Part shown: positions 1 to 6,186 of the stretch, piece by piece
Numbering within the stretch: position 1 is the stretch's first letter
How the letters are laid out: the number at the start of each line of letters is the position of its first letter
Notes under the pieces: model-generated
What the model saw: only the letters and a program-made list of their open reading frames with translations
Databases searched by the model: none
Told to the model about the DNA's origin: nothing
NCBI GenBank assembly: GCA_036744635.1
Contig: DAIOHQ010000193.1
Span: forward strand, 1 to 9,737
Length of the DNA: 9,737 bases
DNA from: DAIOHQ01 sp036744635
GTDB taxonomy: Bacteria; Planctomycetota; Phycisphaerae; Tepidisphaerales; Tepidisphaeraceae
Reading direction: 5' to 3'
Translations under genes and position numbers: made by a program

Positions 1-18
1 ACGGGACAATGTACTCAT
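1..18 (-). CDS. rsmH: Start of probable rsmH (mraW), cut by the window edge
   Basis: Only six codons are visible (MSTLSR), reading off the left edge. The start is supported by a strong Shine-Dalgarno sequence, GGAGGA on the minus strand (29-34), ten bases before the ATG. It lies 52 bases after the mraZ stop on the same strand. In most bacteria the gene after mraZ is rsmH, the 16S rRNA m4C1402 methyltransferase. The identity therefore rests on gene order alone; the coding sequence shown is too short to confirm it. Confidence 0.45.
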
Positions 19-70
19 TGGCCCGTTCTCCTCCGATTTTTGAAACAGTCTCTAAGGCCTTCCCCGGCCT

Positions 71-517
71 CTACTTGAACCTTGGATTGCGCGCCCACAG
101 CTCTTCCCTGCGGGCATCCCATTCCGCCCGATTCCACAATTCCAAGTGGTCTCGGGCGCCGATCATCGTCACATCCTTCGACAGGCCGGTGCGCTGGAGT
201 TGTTTGTCGGGGACCAAAACGCGTCCCTGTTTGTCCCACTCCAGCCGACTTGCCAAGGCGAAGTTCAGTTGGTCAAAGGCCAGCCGATCTTCGCCGGGTG
301 ATATCTCGTTGGGCGCCTGCGAGATGAGTTTCTCGTAGGCCCGCTCGGGATAAAACCACAGTTTCCGGTTGCCGCCGACGATTACAAAAAACGCCTGGCC
401 ATCCTGCTCGGCGTCAATGCGTTTTCGCACGTCCGAGGGGATCAACAATCGATTTTTGTCATCGATCGTGAGTTCGAATTCTCCGAAGAGGAATCGTTCC
501 AAGGGTTTTAGTTCCAC
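71..517 (-). CDS. mraZ: MraZ, transcriptional regulator of the division/cell-wall cluster
   Basis: This 148-residue protein has the two tandem SpoVT/AbrB-like halves of MraZ, each with the DxxxR signature: 'DDKNRLLIP' at about residues 19-27 and 'DKQGRVLVP' at about 95-103. MraZ forms ring-shaped oligomers, binds phased TGGG-type repeats upstream of its own gene and usually represses the dcw operon. Length is typical (about 140-150). The start is GTG at 517 with no clear Shine-Dalgarno sequence; family members usually begin near 'FLFGEFE', so the first 8 residues could be over-called and a TTG at codon 6 is an alternative. A probable rsmH start follows 52 bases downstream, as in the canonical dcw order. 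Phased GTGG boxes lie 15-50 bases upstream and suggest autoregulation. Confidence 0.95.
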   Translation of the reverse strand: MELKPLERFLFGEFELTIDDKNRLLIPSDVRKRIDAEQDGQAFFVIVGGNRKLWFYPERAYEKLISQAPNEISPGEDRLAFDQLNFALASRLEWDKQGRVLVPDKQLQRTGLSKDVTMIGARDHLELWNRAEWDARREELWARNPRFK

Positions 518-530
518 TCGTCATCGGCGA

Positions 531-567
531 CCACCACTACGTGGGTATTTCTACCACTCCTTCCCAC
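531..567 (-). promoter_or_regulatory. Putative MraZ operator: GTGG boxes in 10-bp register
   Basis: Read on the mraZ coding strand, GTGGG starts at 567, GTGGT at 557 and GTGGT at 537; the 547 position carries the inverted form (CCCAC). The boxes are exactly 10 bases apart or a multiple of it and end 14 bases before the mraZ start. Known MraZ sites are TGGG-type pentamers separated by about 5 bases, which gives the same period. The sites are seen directly; binding is inferred. Confidence 0.55.
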
Positions 568-613
568 TTTTACAACAACGAAACTCGATAAAAGAAAAAA
601 TTTCTCAAGTTCT
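568..613. promoter_or_regulatory. AT-rich patch, probable mraZ promoter region
   Basis: This is about 45 bases of distinctly AT-rich sequence (including a run of six A at 595-600 followed by TTT) in an otherwise GC-rich window. It sits just upstream of the GTGG boxes. It probably carries the mraZ promoter, but I could not pick a convincing -35/-10 pair. Together with the DnaA boxes at 687-708 it could alternatively be a duplex-unwinding stretch. Confidence 0.35.
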
Positions 614-667
614 TGGGCGAATGTGGGCGAGAGCCACAAAGAATGGGCTACAGGTGGTAGGTTTGGG
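614..667 (+). promoter_or_regulatory. Second set of TGGG boxes, opposite orientation, 10-bp register
   Basis: TGGG occurs on the plus strand at 614, 624, 644 and 664, all in one 10-bp register, with a TGGT at 655 slightly off phase. The regular spacing resembles an MraZ operator, but the boxes face away from mraZ and lie upstream of the AT-rich patch. They may be a second operator or an upstream activator site. Function is inferred only. Confidence 0.35.
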
Positions 668-686
668 AAGGCAACCACCACGCATC

Positions 687-708
687 TGTGGAAAACTATT
701 GTGGATAA
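687..708 (-). promoter_or_regulatory. Pair of DnaA boxes
   Basis: On the minus strand TTATCCACA (700-708) matches the strict DnaA box, and TTTTCCACA (687-695) matches the TTWTNCACA consensus. They are in the same orientation, 13 bases start to start. They straddle the stop codon (696-698) of the upstream membrane gene and lie about 170 bases upstream of mraZ. They could tie dcw transcription to DnaA or belong to an origin-like region. Confidence 0.55.
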
Positions 709-1382
709 CTTGGCGCGGCGAGTGTTCGCCGGCGGAAGCGCAACCGGAGTCGGCCGGCGATAAGCAGCGACGCACCGATCAACAGCGGCGCGCAGGTCCA
801 TACCCAGCCGGAGATTAACATCACATTTCCGCGCGAAATACTGATCGCGCTCAGGAGCGGGCCGAAAGTGGAGAGGAGTGGGAGCGGATTTTCGCCGCGG
901 AATTCCAGATTGATGTAATACAGCATCGGTCCGCCGAGGGTCAGGCCGCTGGCGCTGGCGATGCCCAGTTGCCGGGCGACCGGTGTGCGGAGCAGCGCGG
1001 CCCACATGCGTAGTGCTGCCAGCCAGGTAAGCAGGTAGATATAGGCCAGCGAAGCGCTTGCATACGGCGTCCCGGAGAGAAAGGCGGCCAGCAACACGAA
1101 CGGCGCGGCCGTGAGCATCAGCCAGATGAACGTTTGCCAATCGCGCAGAAGAAAAGGATACAGCAGCGCTGCGGCGATGATCTGAACCCCGAGCAATTCC
1201 TGCAGGGCGACGCGTTCAGGCGGGCGCGGGAAGTCGCCCCAGAATGATACGCCCACGGCCGACAGCAATAGCGCCAACAGTTGCAGCACCAGCCACACAA
1301 ACAGCGGCGCCGTGACCGAACGATTGCCTGCGGCGGCATCAGGTTCAGGGCGTTGGCGCGAAGCGCTGGACATTGGCCGCAT
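696..1382 (-). CDS. Unknown multi-spanning inner-membrane protein
   Basis: I do not recognise a family. The 228-residue protein has a polar N-terminus (about residues 1-23) and around six hydrophobic segments, near 24-48, 64-80, 84-103, 108-131, 137-157 and 180-208, ending in an Arg-rich tail (RLRLRFRRR) that should be cytoplasmic under the positive-inside rule. No catalytic motif stands out. The ATG at 1382 has no clear Shine-Dalgarno sequence; ATG at codon 4 is equally possible. It precedes mraZ on the same strand with a 178-base gap holding regulatory sites, so it may not be co-transcribed with it. The last codons overlap a DnaA box. It could be an accessory cell-envelope protein, but position is the only hint. 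Confidence 0.75.
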   Translation of the reverse strand: MRPMSSASRQRPEPDAAAGNRSVTAPLFVWLVLQLLALLLSAVGVSFWGDFPRPPERVALQELLGVQIIAAALLYPFLLRDWQTFIWLMLTAAPFVLLAAFLSGTPYASASLAYIYLLTWLAALRMWAALLRTPVARQLGIASASGLTLGGPMLYYINLEFRGENPLPLLSTFGPLLSAISISRGNVMLISGWVWTCAPLLIGASLLIAGRLRLRFRRRTLAAPSYPQ

Positions 1383-1645
1383 GGTAGCGTGGCAGCAGTG
1401 AGAACGGGAGAATATGCATTGCTAACAACCGCGATTTTCTCGACACAAAGGCGAATTCGGATGCGCGCCGGGGCGAACTTTTACGATTTCGTAATGCCAC
1501 GGTCATGGGTGCGCCGGCCGAGCATGAAACGATAATGAAAGGATTCCGGAAGGTCCGGGATCTCATACAGTAGCCTCGTGAAGGTTTGTGCGACGGAACG
1601 GGGCTGGGTTGTTGTCGGCCACCATGGCCGCCATGGGAGATGACA
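1383..1645. other. Divergent intergenic region with two small inverted repeats
   Basis: This gap separates the minus-strand membrane gene from the plus-strand surface protein, so both promoters should lie here, but I found no convincing -35/-10 pair. It holds a perfect 6-bp inverted repeat, TTACGA-TT-TCGTAA (1481-1494), which looks like a dimeric operator. A 9-bp hairpin follows, GATTCCGGA-AGG-TCCGGGATC (1542-1562), with one G-T pair and no T-run. Plus-strand reading frames entering the gap from the right have no ribosome-binding site. Confidence 0.4.
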
Positions 1646-2284
1646 ATGAAGTCGCCTGTAATGATGGATGCGTTGGAACAGCGGATGTTTCTTTCGGCCG
1701 CGCCAGCCGGTGCGGATCCGGTAGTCATTGCGGCGGACAAAGCGAAGATCGTCGCGGATCTGCAGAAAATCGAGGACGACACCGCGACGTGGAAGTCGAC
1801 ATTGCGGGATGATGCCAAGGCGATTGGCGAAGCCCACCACGCGGGTGCTGATCCGGCGGCCAAGCAGACGCTGCTGGACGACACGGCGCTGGTCAAGAGC
1901 GTTCTCAAGAGCGACGTGAATGCGATCAAGTCCGGCGATGCGTCAGGAAAACAGACGCTTGTTGACGATCTGGCAAAGTTGCGGGATGACAAGGGCGACA
2001 CGCAGGCCGAGTCGGATGACCGCACGAAGCTGGCGGCCGACAAGTCGGCGCTGAAGAGCAATCATGCCGCAGCAGTGGCGCACCTCAAGAGCGACAAGAT
2101 CCAGGCGGCGCAACTGCTGAAGGCCGATCGTGCCGCGGCCAAGGGAAAGGGCAATCCGGCGGTCGTGCTGGCCGCGCAGGACAAGCTCAAGGCGGACGTG
2201 GCTTCGTTCAAGCAAGCCATTGCCGACGACCGCGCGACGCTGGCAGCCGACAAGGCGAAGCTGAAGACGGATATGCACGGGTAG
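1646..2284 (+). CDS. Planctomycete surface/exported protein, coiled-coil, Asp/Lys/Ala-rich
   Basis: The 212-residue protein starts with 'LEQRMFLSA' at residues 10-18, a form of the LEPRxLLSA motif found at the N-terminus of many large exported proteins of Planctomycetota; it lacks a standard signal peptide. The remainder is low-complexity and highly charged: alternating Asp and Lys with Ala and Leu, no Cys, and recurring 'ADK', 'DDxAxL' and 'KQTLxDD' segments (near 73-79 and 102-108). It should form long amphipathic helices or coiled coil. ATG at 1646 is chosen because GGGAG (1635-1639) precedes it by six bases; the frame extends 20 codons further upstream but that part is not protein-like. 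A role as a structural or spacer surface protein is inference. Neighbours give no functional hint. Confidence 0.8.
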   Translation: MKSPVMMDALEQRMFLSAAPAGADPVVIAADKAKIVADLQKIEDDTATWKSTLRDDAKAIGEAHHAGADPAAKQTLLDDTALVKSVLKSDVNAIKSGDASGKQTLVDDLAKLRDDKGDTQAESDDRTKLAADKSALKSNHAAAVAHLKSDKIQAAQLLKADRAAAKGKGNPAVVLAAQDKLKADVASFKQAIADDRATLAADKAKLKTDMHG

Positions 2285-2313
2285 GCGAGTTGAGGCAGCA
2301 AAAATAGCTGGGA

Positions 2314-2709
2314 TCAGCGGTAGCCGTATCTTGAGCTGAAGCCTTCGACGTGGCCGTCGGTGTAGCCGTAGTTGCGGAAATGGCTCACCGGTGCCGGGCC
2401 GTAGCTTCCCACGCTGAGGGGCATTCCGCGATCGTGCGGAGCGATGCTGATGCCCACTCCGTTGCTGGGGTCAGTGAAGACGACGGTGGGACAGTCAATC
2501 AGCTTCCACGTGCCCCTGGCTCGCTGGCCGGCGGCCCCGTTGAGAAAGCCGAAGTTTGGGCGCACGCCGCTCACCCAGTTGGATCCCGCCTGGGCGGTGA
2601 ATGCCAGCGGGTTCTGTCGGGTGTAGTCGCGAATCATGTCCGAGTCTGGGCCGTTGTAGGCGAAGAACGCGTTAAGCATGTCGACCCTAATGATCTTGAT
2701 GTATTTCAA
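2314..2709 (-). pseudogene. C-terminal remnant of an H-X9-DG type II secretion pseudopilin-like protein
   Basis: The 131-residue frame ends in 'HFRNYGYTDGHVEGF' (about residues 108-122), which matches the C-terminal H-X9-DG region of the planctomycete-expanded prepilin-like family, though the His-to-DG spacing is 7 here. Intact members are about 200-300 residues and begin with a 'GFTLVELL' methylation motif and transmembrane helix; none is present. A stop codon (2722-2724) lies just upstream in frame, so the N-terminal half is gone rather than misread. Family-like sequence seems to start at 'NAFFAYNGPD' (residue 13). The remainder is uninterrupted, which suggests recent truncation. No Shine-Dalgarno sequence is visible. 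It is probably not expressed as a functional pseudopilin. Confidence 0.65.
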
Positions 2710-2821
2710 ACAGCGCCGAATCTACCGCCTGTTGCATCAACTATGTCCCGCTTGTGGCTACGACATCCGTGCGAGCGAAGATCGCTGTCCCGAATGCGGG
2801 ACGCCGTTCCCCGCTCAGTAG
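2678..2821 (+). pseudogene. C-terminal zinc-ribbon remnant of a planctomycete membrane protein
   Basis: This short frame (47 codons from ATG 2678) encodes 'CPACGYDIRASEDRCPECGTP', a zinc ribbon with paired Cys at 23/26 and 37/40 preceded by a basic stretch (KQRRIYR). The same 'CGYDLR...RCPECG' tail closes many transmembrane proteins in Phycisphaerae. Here only the tail and perhaps the end of a hydrophobic segment (LMILMYF) survive; an in-frame stop at 2657-2659 blocks any extension. No ribosome-binding site was found. A stand-alone mini-protein is possible but less likely than a remnant. Its 5' end overlaps, on the opposite strand, the 5' end of the pseudopilin remnant. Confidence 0.6.
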
Positions 2822-2834
2822 CTCGAAAAGTTGA

Positions 2835-3203
2835 TCATTCCTCTGGTTCCGGGTCGGGTGGGGGCGGAGTCAACAGTGGGCGAATGCTCCCTGCAAGCTC
2901 CGGCACATAAAACGTCGCGATCCGCCAGATGATTGTATCTTCCACTTCGTCGTAGTCGTGCGCAAGTATATTGCGGGTCGCCATAACCTGCCGCCACGGA
3001 ACTTGGGGCGTCGTCGCACGAAATTCTGGTGATAGACGCCGGGCCGCTTCGCCGATGATTTCCACTCGCCGCTCGACGGCATCCCGCAGCATCTGGTCGC
3101 GCTGGTATTGTTCCCAGTCCCGTCCCGCTACATAACCGGCGATGATTTCTGCGGCATCGAGGATATCGCGAAGACTGGCCGCGTCACGGGTGTTAAGCGG
3201 CAT
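2835..3203 (-). CDS. hepT: HepT-family HEPN ribonuclease toxin (DUF86)
   Basis: The 122-residue protein carries the HEPN active-site motif RX4HXY as 'RNILAHDY' (Arg77, His82, Tyr84), in the usual place for the DUF86/HepT family. HepT toxins are metal-independent RNases kept inactive when the partner nucleotidyltransferase MntA adds AMP units to the motif Tyr. The start at 3203 overlaps the mntA stop by 11 bases, and GAGGTG just upstream serves as ribosome-binding site, so translation is probably coupled. The core is about 110 residues; the C-terminus adds a proline/acidic tail (PPPPDPEPEE) that I do not associate with the family. The catalytic motif is intact, so the toxin is predicted active. 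Confidence 0.88.
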   Translation of the reverse strand: MPLNTRDAASLRDILDAAEIIAGYVAGRDWEQYQRDQMLRDAVERRVEIIGEAARRLSPEFRATTPQVPWRQVMATRNILAHDYDEVEDTIIWRIATFYVPELAGSIRPLLTPPPPDPEPEE

Positions 3204-3501
3204 AGACCACCTCGCGCGTGGTCAGGATCTCGTGGCGGCGAAACGGGTTTCGCAGCAGCCGCTTTTCCACCAGGTCCACCTCTCGGCCGCCGAAGATCTG
3301 CGATAGCTCGTCCCGCAGCTCCAGGAAGTTCTCGAACGTCTGTCCGCCGCCCGGTGCGAATGTTACCAGCACGTCGACATCGCTGTCCGCCCGAAAATCT
3401 CCACGAAGAATGGAGCCGAACAGGGAAAATTCCTTGATCTTCCATTTGTGGCAGAATGCCTCAATCTGCTGGATGGGAACGTTGATGTTATCGACCTTCA
3501 T
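3193..3501 (-). CDS. mntA: MntA-type minimal nucleotidyltransferase antitoxin
   Basis: The 102-residue protein is a minimal nucleotidyltransferase of the polymerase-beta fold. It shows the GSX10DXD motif (Gly29-Ser30, Asp41, Asp43) and a third likely metal-binding Asp76 in 'REVDLV'. In characterised MntA-HepT pairs this enzyme uses ATP to AMPylate HepT and so neutralise it. It is the first gene of a two-gene operon; hepT follows with an 11-base overlap. The ATG at 3501 has only a weak GAGA upstream. A possible promoter (minus-strand TTGCCG, 17 bases, TACAAC) ends eight bases before the start, which would give almost no leader. Confidence 0.88.
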   Translation of the reverse strand: MKVDNINVPIQQIEAFCHKWKIKEFSLFGSILRGDFRADSDVDVLVTFAPGGGQTFENFLELRDELSQIFGGREVDLVEKRLLRNPFRRHEILTTREVVYAA

Positions 3502-3509
3502 GGATCTCG

Positions 3510-3538
3510 GTTGTACCCTTCCGCGCGTTCGGCGGCAA
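3510..3538 (-). promoter_or_regulatory. Possible promoter for mntA-hepT
   Basis: On the minus strand, TTGCCG (3533-3538) and TACAAC (3510-3515) are 17 bases apart, each matching four of six consensus bases. The predicted transcript would start within a few bases of the mntA ATG (3501). The call rests on consensus only. It lies in the 66-base gap after the aldo/keto reductase stop, so the TA pair may also be read from that gene. Confidence 0.3.
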
Positions 3539-3567
3539 TCGGGGGAAGTCTCATCGCAGGATGAATT

Positions 3568-4554
3568 TCACGCCCCGCCCGGGCCCCAGTATTCTCGGCT
3601 GAAGGGCATCCAGAACGGTTCTTCGTAGGGACGGAAGGGGACCATCGCGGCGATTTCGTTGAGACGATTGAGCACATCCCGCGGCAGCGGGCCTTTCTGG
3701 GCGGCGGCGACGTTTTGCTCGACTTCGCCGGCGCTGCGGGCGCCCATCAATACGCAGGAAATATTGGGATTGGAGAGGACGAATCGAATGCCGGCCTCGG
3801 CCAGGGGAAGATTGATCTCGTCAAGATAGCGATACAGGGCCTGGTACTGGCGGCGGCGGGGGAGACTCAGCCAGGGGGCGCCGTGGTTCACCTCCTCATC
3901 GCGGCGGACGGCCAGCGCGCCTTGCTGCAGCGGTGAGCCGATGACGATGCCCATGTTGCGCTCGATGGCGGCCGGAAAGATTTCGATCTCGGCCTCGCGC
4001 CACAGCAGGCTGTAGTTGAACGCCGTCAGCACCACGTCGAAGCGATTGGAACGGGCGATGCGGGCCAGCTCGTAGGCGGTGGTGCCGCCGATGCCGGTGA
4101 AGCGGATGATCTTCTCGCTCTTGAGCTGATCGAGCAGGTCGACGACCGGCCCGTAGACTTTGGCGGGATCGGACCACCAGTCGTATTGGCCGGGGCGGTC
4201 GGGCTCGTGAACCATGAGTACGTCGATCTGATCGCGGCCGAGCAGGCGGAGACTTTCCTCGACGCTCTGGCGCAGCCTGGAGATATCGCGGGGATCGAAG
4301 GGCTGCGGCCGGCCGCCAAGTTTCGTCGAGAGAATGAGCGGCTGTTTGACGTCCCGCAGGATTTTTCCCAGCACCTCTTCGCTGTTGTAATAGCCGGGAG
4401 CGGTGTCGATGTAGTTGACGCCCAGAGCAAGGGCGCGTTGGACGGCGGCCTGCGATTGCTCGAATTCGCCGCCGATGGCGGAGACGAAAAGCCCGCCGAG
4501 GGAAAGCTCGCTGATGCGCAGGCCGGTGCGGCCGAGGGTGCGGTGGTTAATCAT
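3568..4554 (-). CDS. Aldo/keto reductase (sugar dehydrogenase-like)
   Basis: The 328-residue protein has the complete NAD(P)H-dependent aldo/keto reductase set: N-terminal 'LGRTGLRISELSLGG', and catalytic Asp50, Tyr55 (in 'DTAPGYY'), Lys78 ('STKLGG') and His116 ('MVHEPD'). The later 'GSPLQQGAL' and 'VLMGARSAGEVEQNV' segments are typical cofactor-end motifs. Overall it resembles D-threo-aldose 1-dehydrogenase / L-galactose dehydrogenase-like members; substrate cannot be read from sequence. The frame is open upstream to 5085, but that part lies antisense to guaB and is not protein-like; ATG 4554 gives the family N-terminus. No Shine-Dalgarno sequence precedes it. It is transcribed divergently from guaB across a 93-base gap. 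Confidence 0.92.
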   Translation of the reverse strand: MINHRTLGRTGLRISELSLGGLFVSAIGGEFEQSQAAVQRALALGVNYIDTAPGYYNSEEVLGKILRDVKQPLILSTKLGGRPQPFDPRDISRLRQSVEESLRLLGRDQIDVLMVHEPDRPGQYDWWSDPAKVYGPVVDLLDQLKSEKIIRFTGIGGTTAYELARIARSNRFDVVLTAFNYSLLWREAEIEIFPAAIERNMGIVIGSPLQQGALAVRRDEEVNHGAPWLSLPRRRQYQALYRYLDEINLPLAEAGIRFVLSNPNISCVLMGARSAGEVEQNVAAAQKGPLPRDVLNRLNEIAAMVPFRPYEEPFWMPFSREYWGPGGA

Positions 4555-4612
4555 GCAAGTATGGTAACGATATCGAAGTGAAAATTGAAAATTGGAAACG
4601 GTACGGACATGC

Positions 4613-4641
4613 TTGACAGCGCGGATGCGTTGGCGTAACAG
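4613..4641 (+). promoter_or_regulatory. Probable guaB promoter, predicting a leaderless transcript
   Basis: A perfect -35 TTGACA (4613-4618) is followed after 17 bases by TAACAG (4636-4641), a weak -10 with three of six matches. A start seven bases on would be position 4648, the A of the guaB ATG. No Shine-Dalgarno sequence exists between, which fits leaderless translation. Confidence 0.45.
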
Positions 4642-4647
4642 TGGTAC

Positions 4648-6186
4648 ATGGAACACCCCAAGATTCTTCACGATGGCATTACGTTTGACGACGTTTTGCT
4701 GATTCCCGCCCTCAGCGATTTCATTCCCTCCGACGCCGATACGCACAGCCGCGTGACCCGCAACATCGAATTGAACATCCCGATGCTGTCGGCCCCGATG
4801 GATACGGTGACCGAGTCGGCGCTGGCGATCGCGCTGGCGCAGGAAGGGGGCATCGGGATCATTCACAAAAATCTGTCGGGGGAAAATCAGGCGCGGGAGG
4901 TGGAGAAGGTGAAGCGCAGCGAGAACGGGGTGATCGTCGATCCGATCACGCTGCCCCCCAGCGCCAACATCGCCACCGCGCGGCGGATCATGCGGGAATA
5001 CAACGTCAGCGGAATCCCGATCGTGGAAGATGCCGACCCGGCCGGGGAGAAGCGCGGCACCAGCGGCCGGCACAGCTCGATCCACGACGGCAAGCTGTCG
5101 AAGCTGATGGGCATTCTCACCCGCCGCGATCTGAAATTTCAGGAAGATGACAACCGCCGCATCGGCGATGTGATGACGCGGGAAAACCTGGTGACGGCGC
5201 CGGAGACGACCACGCTCGATGAGGCCGAGCGCATTCTCTACAAGTCAAAGGTGGAGAAGCTGCTGCTGATCGACAAGGACAACCGGCTGGCCGGACTGAT
5301 CACGATGCGCGACATCGACAAGCTCCACCAGTTTCCCAACGCCTGCAAGGACAAACGCGGCCGGCTGCGGGTGGGGGCGGCGACGGGCGTGCTGGATTTC
5401 GCCCGCATCGAGGCGCTGATCGCGGCCGACGTGGACCTGGTGGTCGTCGATACCGCCCATGGCCACAGCCGCAACGTCATCGAGACGGTGAAGCAGATCA
5501 AGAAGCAGTGGAAGATCGAAGTCATCGCCGGCAACGTGGCCACGGCCGAGGGGGCGAAGGATTTGATCGACGCCGGGGCGGACGGAGTGAAGGTGGGCAT
5601 CGGCCCGGGGGCAATCTGCACGACGCGGATCGTCAGCGGCGTAGGCGTGCCGCAGATCACCGCGATTTTCGCGGCCGTCAGCGCTGCCGAGTCGGCCGGC
5701 GTGCCGGTCATCGCCGATGGCGGCATCCGCCACAGCGGCGACATCACCAAGGCGATCGCGGCCGGGGCATCCTGCGTAATGATGGGGTCATTGTTTGCAG
5801 GATTGAATGAGTCGCCGGGCGAGCTGGTGATCCATCAGGGCCGGCGCTACAAGACCTATCGCGGCATGGGCTCGATGGGCGCGATGATCCAGGGATCGAA
5901 GGACCGCTACGGCCAGGGGAGCGTGAAGGAGTCGAGCAAGCTGGTGCCGGAGGGGGTCGAGGGGCGCGTGCCCTATCGCGGGCCGCTGGGGGACTTCGTC
6001 TATCAACTGGTCGGCGGGCTGCGGGCGGGGATGGGCTATTGCGGCACGAAGAATATTGATGAGCTTCGACAGAATGCGAGGTTCTGCCGCGTCACCGCCG
6101 CCAGCATGGCCGAGAGCCATCCCCACGACATCACCATCACCAAGGAATCCCCGAATTATTCGGTGGAGTATGCGATGGAGAATTGA
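4648..6186 (+). CDS. guaB: IMP dehydrogenase, first committed step of GTP synthesis
   Basis: This enzyme oxidises IMP to XMP with NAD+ in the cytoplasm. The 512-residue protein shows the (beta/alpha)8 barrel start 'TFDDVLLIP' (12-20) and 'PMLSAPMDTVTE' (45-56). Two CBS domains follow (about 95-225), then the catalytic loop 'GPGAICTTR' with Cys324, the phosphate-binding 'ADGGIRHSGDI' (356-366), and the flap 'SKDRYGQG' with Arg420-Tyr421. The first CBS domain has an extra hydrophilic stretch at about 128-150 (DADPAGEKRG...) not usual for bacterial IMPDH of about 490 residues. All catalytic residues are present. There is no ribosome-binding site; see the promoter entry. guaA is not adjacent. Confidence 0.97.
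   Translation: MEHPKILHDGITFDDVLLIPALSDFIPSDADTHSRVTRNIELNIPMLSAPMDTVTESALAIALAQEGGIGIIHKNLSGENQAREVEKVKRSENGVIVDPITLPPSANIATARRIMREYNVSGIPIVEDADPAGEKRGTSGRHSSIHDGKLSKLMGILTRRDLKFQEDDNRRIGDVMTRENLVTAPETTTLDEAERILYKSKVEKLLLIDKDNRLAGLITMRDIDKLHQFPNACKDKRGRLRVGAATGVLDFARIEALIAADVDLVVVDTAHGHSRNVIETVKQIKKQWKIEVIAGNVATAEGAKDLIDAGADGVKVGIGPGAICTTRIVSGVGVPQITAIFAAVSAAESAGVPVIADGGIRHSGDITKAIAAGASCVMMGSLFAGLNESPGELVIHQGRRYKTYRGMGSMGAMIQGSKDRYGQGSVKESSKLVPEGVEGRVPYRGPLGDFVYQLVGGLRAGMGYCGTKNIDELRQNARFCRVTAASMAESHPHDITITKESPNYSVEYAMEN

Noticed and set aside
1586..1645. 20-codon N-terminal extension of the LEQRMFLSA protein
   Set aside because: The encoded Cys/Trp/Pro-rich peptide is not protein-like, and GGGAG precedes the internal ATG at 1646 at the right distance.
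4555..5085. 177-codon upstream extension of the aldo/keto reductase frame
   Set aside because: It lies antisense to guaB, has Arg/His-rich shadow composition, and the family N-terminus begins exactly at ATG 4554.
5238..5750. Long antisense open frames inside guaB
   Set aside because: They are shadows of a highly GC-biased coding sequence with a clear product on the plus strand; no ribosome-binding site or family features.
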